Assembly (NCBI GenBank): GCA_032988165.1
Contig: JANTQF010000576.1
Span: forward strand, 1 to 12,450
Direction: 5' to 3'
Length of the DNA: 12,450 nucleotides
From: Emmonsiellopsis sp. PD_33
Taxonomy: Eukaryota > Ascomycota > Eurotiomycetes > Onygenales > Ajellomycetaceae
Part shown: positions 8,267 to 12,450 of the stretch, one piece after another
How the letters are laid out: each line of letters starts with the position of its first letter
Position numbering within the stretch: the stretch's first letter is position 1
Notes under the pieces: generated by a model
Told to the model about the DNA's origin: nothing
What the model saw: the letters and a program-made list of their open reading frames with translations, nothing else
Databases searched by the model: none
Position numbers and translations under genes: made by a program

Positions 8267-10415
8267 ATGTCTGCTGCGGGTGAAGAGAACTTGAACATGC
8301 AGAGCGTGGGTGAGGCAGTGGCGCAGACCGAAAATGGTACCAGTGGCAATCTGAATGCGGAGGCTGCTGCCCTTGCTCGTGAAAAGGGCTGGTCTGAACC
8401 CCAGCAGTACGATTATGAAGCCTACAACGCGCCTCCGAAGCCTGTTGAGGGGGTCATCGTCGGCGACGTTGAGTGGGCTTCTAATGCCGCCAAGTACGAG
8501 TGGAAGGAGGAATATGGCGATGTCGGCCCGAAGAATGAGGAGCTTGAGCAGATGCTCTTCCGTAGCGAGTTTCTTAATCGCGCCGGTACCAAATTTGATC
8601 AGTAAGTTGTGCTCCGTTTTGTGTTGTGTGCTGGCCTATTTGGTAGAGTTTGATGCTGATGATTTGTTCCTTTTAGTCTTCGCGAGATCAAGGTTACGGC
8701 TGAAACCACCGCCCAGCCTGATCCGGTGAAGAACGTAGGTTATCCTGCACACTATGAATGGAAGATGTACTAAACGCAGTATGCATGCAGTTCGACGATG
8801 CTGGCCTTCACCCTGCGATGCGTGAAAATATTAGGCTGTGTGGTTACAACGTCCCAACTCCCATCCAGGCCTATGCAATTCCAGCCGTCTTGACTGGGAA
8901 TGATCTTATTGCCGTGGCTCAGACTGGTAAGTCTAATCCCCCTATCAATCGTTGATATGGACTGACGGTGAAAGGGTCTGGTAAAACCGCTGCATTTCTC
9001 ATCCCTGTTCTGTCCAAGTTGATGGGAAAGGCTAAGAAACTCGCGGCCCCCCGTCCTGATCTGGGCAATGGATTCAACGAATCTCTCGACTCGGTTCGTG
9101 CTGAGCCTCTGGTTCTTATCGTCGTTCCTACGCGCGAGCTTTCCACTCAGATTTTTGACGAGGCTCGTCGCTTGTGCTATCGCTCTATGCTTCGCCCTTG
9201 CGTCGTTTACGGTGGCGGTCCTGTCCGTGAACAGCGTCTCGAGTTGCAGAAGGGTTGCGATGTCCTCATCGGGACTCCTGGGCGACTTCTTGATTTCATG
9301 GAGAAGCCGCACATTCTCTCTCTTCATCGTGTCAAGTACACTATCATCGATGAGGCTGATGAGATGCTCCACACTGACTGGGAGAGCGAGTTTACTAAGC
9401 TGATGTCTGGTGGAGGTATGTACAAAAGTCCCGTTATTGTCTTCGTATAGTGTGTAAATAAGAGGGTAGCTAACCTATCTCCTAGACACCAACGAGGACG
9501 CGGATCATCGTTATATGATGTTTTCCGCTACATTCAACAAGAACTGCCGTGAACTTGCTCGCAAGTATCTTTCCGCTGACCACGTCCGCATTCGCATTGG
9601 TCGTGCCGGTAGCTCTCACTTGAACGTGTGCCAACGCGTGTTTTATGCGGAGGAGGATATGAAGAAACAGGCCCTTTACGACCTTCTCATGTCCATGCCG
9701 CCTTCTCGTACCCTCATCTTCGTGAACACAAAGATGAAGGCTGATTTGATCGACGATTACCTCTTCAACATGGGTCTGCCTAGCACGTCTATCCACTCTG
9801 ATCGTACTCAACGTGAGCGTGAAGATGCCTTGTAAGTATCTCTGGTTTCGAGAAATTAGGGTGATATCAATATTAACAGTAATATGCAGGCGTAGTTTCC
9901 GTTCGGCTAAATCCCCGATCATGGTGGCTACCGGTGTTTCTGCTCGTGGACTCGATATCAAGAATGTCATGCACGTTATCAACTACGATATGCCTAGCAT
10001 TGACCACGGTGGAATCGATGAGTATATTCATCGTATTGGTATGTAACTGTCCTTAGGTCTAACATGTTATTTACCTTTTCATTAACTCTTTATAGGCCGC
10101 ACTGCTCGTATCGGCAACGAAGGCCTCGCAACTTCCTTCTACAATCATGACAAGAATAACGATATCGCCCCCCTTTTGGTCAAGATCTTGCTGGAGTGTA
10201 AGCAGGAAGTCCCTGACTTCCTCGAATCCGAGAAGCCTGAAGGAGAAATCACCTTCAGTGATGACACTGATGATGAAGAGGAAAATGAGAACGGCGGTGG
10301 GGATGGTTGGGGCGCTCCCGCTGACGCTGGTTGGGGTGCCGAGGCGGCCGCTCCCGTCGATCCTACCCCGGAGCCTGCTCAAGACTGGAAGCCTGAGGCT
10401 GGCAACGACTGGTAG
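8267..10415 (+). CDS. DEAD-box ATP-dependent RNA helicase, DED1/Vasa-like, seven exons
   Basis: Predicted to unwind short RNA duplexes or remodel RNA-protein complexes using ATP; DED1-type members act in translation initiation. Model: 8267-8601, 8677-8734, 8791-8926, 8975-9415, 9486-9831, 9890-10038, 10096-10415 (594 aa; introns 75, 56, 48, 70, 58, 57 nt), every junction in phase. Motifs in order: Q motif GYNVPTPIQ (Gln157), motif I AQTGSGKT (Lys180, rebuilt across intron 3), Ia PTRELSTQ, Ib TPGRLLDF, II DEAD (302-305), III SAT (337-339), IV LIFVNTK, V VATGVSARGLDI, VI HRIGRTAR (486-493, rebuilt across intron 6). The N-terminus (about 130 residues) is acidic and polar, with WSEPQQYDYEAYN. The C-terminal tail is acidic and ends in Trp/Gly segments (GWGAP, GWGAE, DWKP, DW). 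Motif VI has Ala where most family members have Gly (RTGR), and motif II is IIDEADEML instead of DED1's LDEADRML. This suggests a fungal paralogue and not DED1 itself. The start ATG follows the long ATG-free leader. Confidence 0.95.
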
Positions 10416-11622
10416 ATTTGCTTCTGATGGAGGGTGGCTATTTTTGCTGAACGGGTATGAGAGGTTTGTGCTTTTACGAATCTCCCTCCCCTCGGTTTCC
10501 TCCAGCTTCAACCTGGCCCTCTAAACGAGCGATAAACCGACCCGGTCCTACCACCAGAGGTGTTTTTCTACGAATGTGTTCATTGTGCCCCTTTTAGATG
10601 TTTCTTTCCCCAAAAGCCCCCCAAAAGCGCACAAAACCACCCAAAAAAAATCTTGCATCTGCCTTCACATGATCTCCAACTATTAAAAAAGCTGTCCAAT
10701 TTGTCCCTAATTTTCCCCATCGTGTGTTTTTCATCATATGCTATCTGCGGCCCAGTCTTCCTCCGTGCCCTCCCCAAGCTCCACACCAACACGAAAGAAG
10801 CGGGCGATCTTGCGGGCATCAGGACGGCAGGAAATGACCGCACCACTCAAACGATGAACGAACGAACACTGGAGACCCATACGAATTTACCACCACCTAA
10901 TCCCATTTCTACCTATTTTTCCTTGTCCCTCTGCCTTGACCACTACCATCATTGTGGATTGGCAGAAGGGACGAGGTTTGGGATGCGGTGGTGTGCGTCT
11001 GTTTCGGTCCTAGTTTTCTGTCGTTCAGAGAAAGGTGTTCGTTCCTGATATGTAGTGATGATCTTCCCTTCAAGGCCAGCTTAACGATATGGGATTGTGC
11101 ATGTACTGTTTCTCTTTCCAAATTAATTTGGCGATTTGTTTTGATCCTGTTTTTTGTTTCTTGAGAAGTAGGTAGGTAGTTAGTTTAATCAATTCATCAA
11201 GTCATCGGGGTATTCATTTTATTTCTCTTTTCTTTGCCCTTGTTTTATGGGGTGTATTCGTGTGTAGATTAAATGGATCATAGAATTCGTCGACGGTAAG
11301 GAAGGGTGGTGCGATGATGGTGAATAGGTAGGATGGATAAGGGTGGGTTATCATCATTCATTATTTTTATTGTCACCACACACAACGATCCACCCCAGGA
11401 ACAGAGAAATGCCCTGTTCCAAATAACCTATATATACAAAGACAACCATCACACTGTGCCATGCTATACTATTATACATTTCCCTCAAAATACCCCCAAA
11501 CAGACCAACCAAACCAATAAATCCTCAAAATCACCTCCATCACCCGTCCCAAGCCCCCTATCCATCCATCTACTCATCTACCCATCTAGCCATCCATTCC
11601 CACCCCACCCCCGACAATCGTT
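10416..11622. other. Intergenic region between convergent genes
   Basis: About 1.2 kb with no recognisable gene. The left part should hold the 3' untranslated region of the helicase and the right part that of the minus-strand GNAT gene. The 10560-11048 plus-strand open frame begins at GTG, has no domain, and is probably chance. From about 11470 to 11620 the + strand is A/C-rich with CATC/CCATC repeats (around 11560-11600). TTTATT on the + strand (11364-11369) would read AATAAA on the minus strand, a possible polyadenylation signal for the GNAT transcript about 255 nt past its stop; this is weak evidence. Confidence 0.45.
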
Positions 11623-12331
11623 TTAACCCCCTCCCCCCCTCTCCTCCCTCCCCCTCTCCAAAACCCCCCTCAACACCCCCCTCGCCCACCTCTCCCTCTC
11701 CTCAAACACCCCATTAAACATCCGCGGCAGCACACGGTACGAATTCGCATGTCTCTCTTCAAACCGCATCATCCCATCCCCATCCCCATCCCCATCCCCA
11801 GCACGAGCACGAGCATAAACATCCACCCCCTTCTCCAGCTGACAATACCCCGCCGCATCCTCAAGCAACCCCGTCCCCACGCCGCGCCGGCGATAGCGGC
11901 GTTTAACCGTCCAGGCGCGGATGAGGACGGGTTTCGGTTTCGGTTTCGGGTTCGGGTTCGGTTTCGAGTTTTTGGATTCGTTTGTGTTTGTGTTTGTGTC
12001 TTTGGTGGTGGTGGTAGGAATACGCAACGCAACCGCCCCAATAATCTCCTCTGCGAATTTCGAAATGAGAATCTCGGTCTCATACTCCCCATCCCCATCC
12101 CCCTCCCCATCCCCATCCTCTTCTTCTTCATCACGATGATTCAACCACCTCCACGTCCCCACCCGCTCCGCCTCCTCGATATACCCGCCCGCCATCCACT
12201 TGACGGCGACGAGGAGGATCATCACGCAGCCTGCGGCCGTGGTTACGAGGAAGGGGAGCTGGGCGCGGGTTGTGTGGGCGCCGGCGTTGTGGAGGAGGGT
12301 TGAGAGGGAGGGAAAAGAGGAGGTAAAGTTC
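11623..12331 (-). CDS. Membrane-anchored GNAT N-acetyltransferase, 3' part (5' end outside the window)
   Basis: GNAT enzymes transfer acetyl from acetyl-CoA to amines. The frame is open from about 12348 to the stop at 11625-11623. A membrane segment (LPFLVTTAAGCVMILLVAVKWMAG, coding about 12258-12187) comes first, preceded by LHNAGA. Then follow IEEAERVGTWRWL, IIGAVALRI, and the acetyl-CoA-binding motif A RRYRRRGVGTGLLEDAA (R-x-x-G-x-G type). Later come HANSYRVLPRMFNGVFEERERWARGVL and a Gly-rich end. A membrane helix before a GNAT domain recalls the NAT8/camello type; the substrate is unknown. In-frame TAG at 12351-12349 blocks extension, and a good acceptor (TTATCTAG, AG at 12333-12332) lies just upstream of the GC-rich coding part, so I place an exon start at 12331. 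The N-terminal exon(s) are not visible. Alternatively the gene is truncated by the AT-rich DNA. Low-complexity Asp-Gly, Asn-Thr and Lys/Asn-Pro runs interrupt the domain. Confidence 0.75.
11771..11800. repeat. Hexanucleotide repeat (CCCATC) coding for Gly-Asp
   Basis: About four to five tandem CCCATC units on the + strand, read on the minus strand as GATGGG/GACGGG-type codons giving GDGDGDGDG. It lies in the C-terminal half of the GNAT gene, followed upstream by an ACGAGC repeat (about 11801-11815) giving Arg-Ala. It is in frame, so it lengthens the protein without breaking it. Confidence 0.85.
11931..12004. repeat. Adjacent hexanucleotide repeats coding for Lys/Asn-Pro and Asn-Thr
   Basis: Two imperfect 6-nt repeat blocks on the + strand: GGTTTC/GGTTCG type units (11931-11969) and GTTTGT units (about 11980-12000). 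On the minus strand they encode PNPNPKPKPKP and TNTNTN. They sit between the beta-strand containing IIGAVALRI and motif A of the GNAT domain, a position where loops vary. Both keep the reading frame. Confidence 0.85.
12086..12120. repeat. Hexanucleotide repeat (CCCCAT/CCCCTC) coding for Asp/Glu-Gly
   Basis: About five to six imperfect tandem units on the + strand, read on the minus strand as DGDGEGDGDGE, just before YETEILISKF. Together with the EEEED run next to it, this makes a very acidic insertion in the N-terminal part of the GNAT domain. Confidence 0.85.
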
Positions 12332-12450
12332 CTAGATAAGATAATATTCTATATTACCAGCACAAATATTATTACTCAGCTTCTTCTAGATGATTAGATT
12401 GCTCATAAGCATTTCTGCATCCCTATTAATATTTAACTGACCTTAACATG
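12332..12450. other. AT-rich segment at right edge: probable intron of the GNAT gene or inserted DNA
   Basis: Base composition changes sharply near 12320-12335 from GC-rich coding DNA to AT-rich DNA that continues to the window edge. On the minus strand it has in-frame stops and ends in an acceptor-like TTATCTAG at the exon boundary. A possible branch site CTGAG lies about 40 nt upstream of that AG, and a possible donor GTCAGT (after TTAAG) lies near 12441-12436. The intron would then be about 110 nt. The alternative is that AT-rich foreign DNA interrupts the gene. Confidence 0.45.

Noticed and set aside
10560..11048. 162-codon plus-strand open frame after the helicase
   Set aside because: Starts at GTG, no domain, low-complexity and Cys/His-scattered composition; most likely helicase 3' untranslated or intergenic DNA.
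11749..12303. 184-codon plus-strand open frame opposite the GNAT gene
   Set aside because: Its translation is dominated by the hexamer repeats (PIPIPIP, FRFRVRV) and has no domain, while the minus strand encodes clear GNAT motifs.

Overview
The window looks like nuclear DNA of a filamentous ascomycete. I favour Pezizomycotina, possibly the Aspergillus/Penicillium group, but that placement is inference from gene families and intron style. Four protein-coding genes are recognisable. Their introns are short (48 to 149 nt), with GT..AG ends, CTAAC/CTGAC-like branch sites close to the acceptor, and exons that splice in frame into conserved protein motifs. There are no bacterial-type operons, rRNA, CRISPR arrays or transposase genes.

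Layout, left to right. (1) 1-190: an almost pure G/A tract on the + strand, followed by about 600 bp with no convincing gene. (2) 799-2470, minus strand: a complete four-exon pantothenate kinase (465 aa, first step of coenzyme A synthesis). (3) 2471-3539: a divergent intergenic region shared by the kinase and the next gene. (4) 3540-6461, plus strand: a six-exon secreted copper-radical (glyoxal-oxidase-type) oxidase of 869 aa. It has a signal peptide, a low-complexity linker with five PPMPWTN repeats, a hevein-type chitin-binding domain (CBM18), then the oxidase domain with all expected copper and cofactor residues. (5) 6462-8266: a long intergenic region. Its left part carries four copies of the palindromic octamer TACTAGTA. 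Its right part is a pyrimidine-rich stretch of about 725 nt without any ATG, probably the promoter and 5' leader of the next gene, with a candidate leader intron. (6) 8267-10415, plus strand: a seven-exon DEAD-box RNA helicase of the DED1/Vasa type (594 aa). (7) 10416-11622: intergenic DNA between convergent genes. (8) 11623-12331, minus strand: the 3' part of a membrane-anchored GNAT acetyltransferase whose coding sequence contains several hexanucleotide repeats. Upstream of it the sequence turns abruptly AT-rich and leaves the window.

The genes do not form an obvious pathway. Pantothenate kinase and the helicase are housekeeping genes (CoA synthesis, translation/RNA metabolism), the oxidase is a secreted accessory enzyme making H2O2, and the GNAT is a probable membrane-bound acetyltransferase. 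I see no clear evidence for a wholly new system. The most unusual items are the architecture of the oxidase, the TACTAGTA cluster, the ATG-free helicase leader, and the hexamer-repeat expansions inside the GNAT gene. All splice models are mine, made by reading-frame continuity and motif continuity without transcript data.
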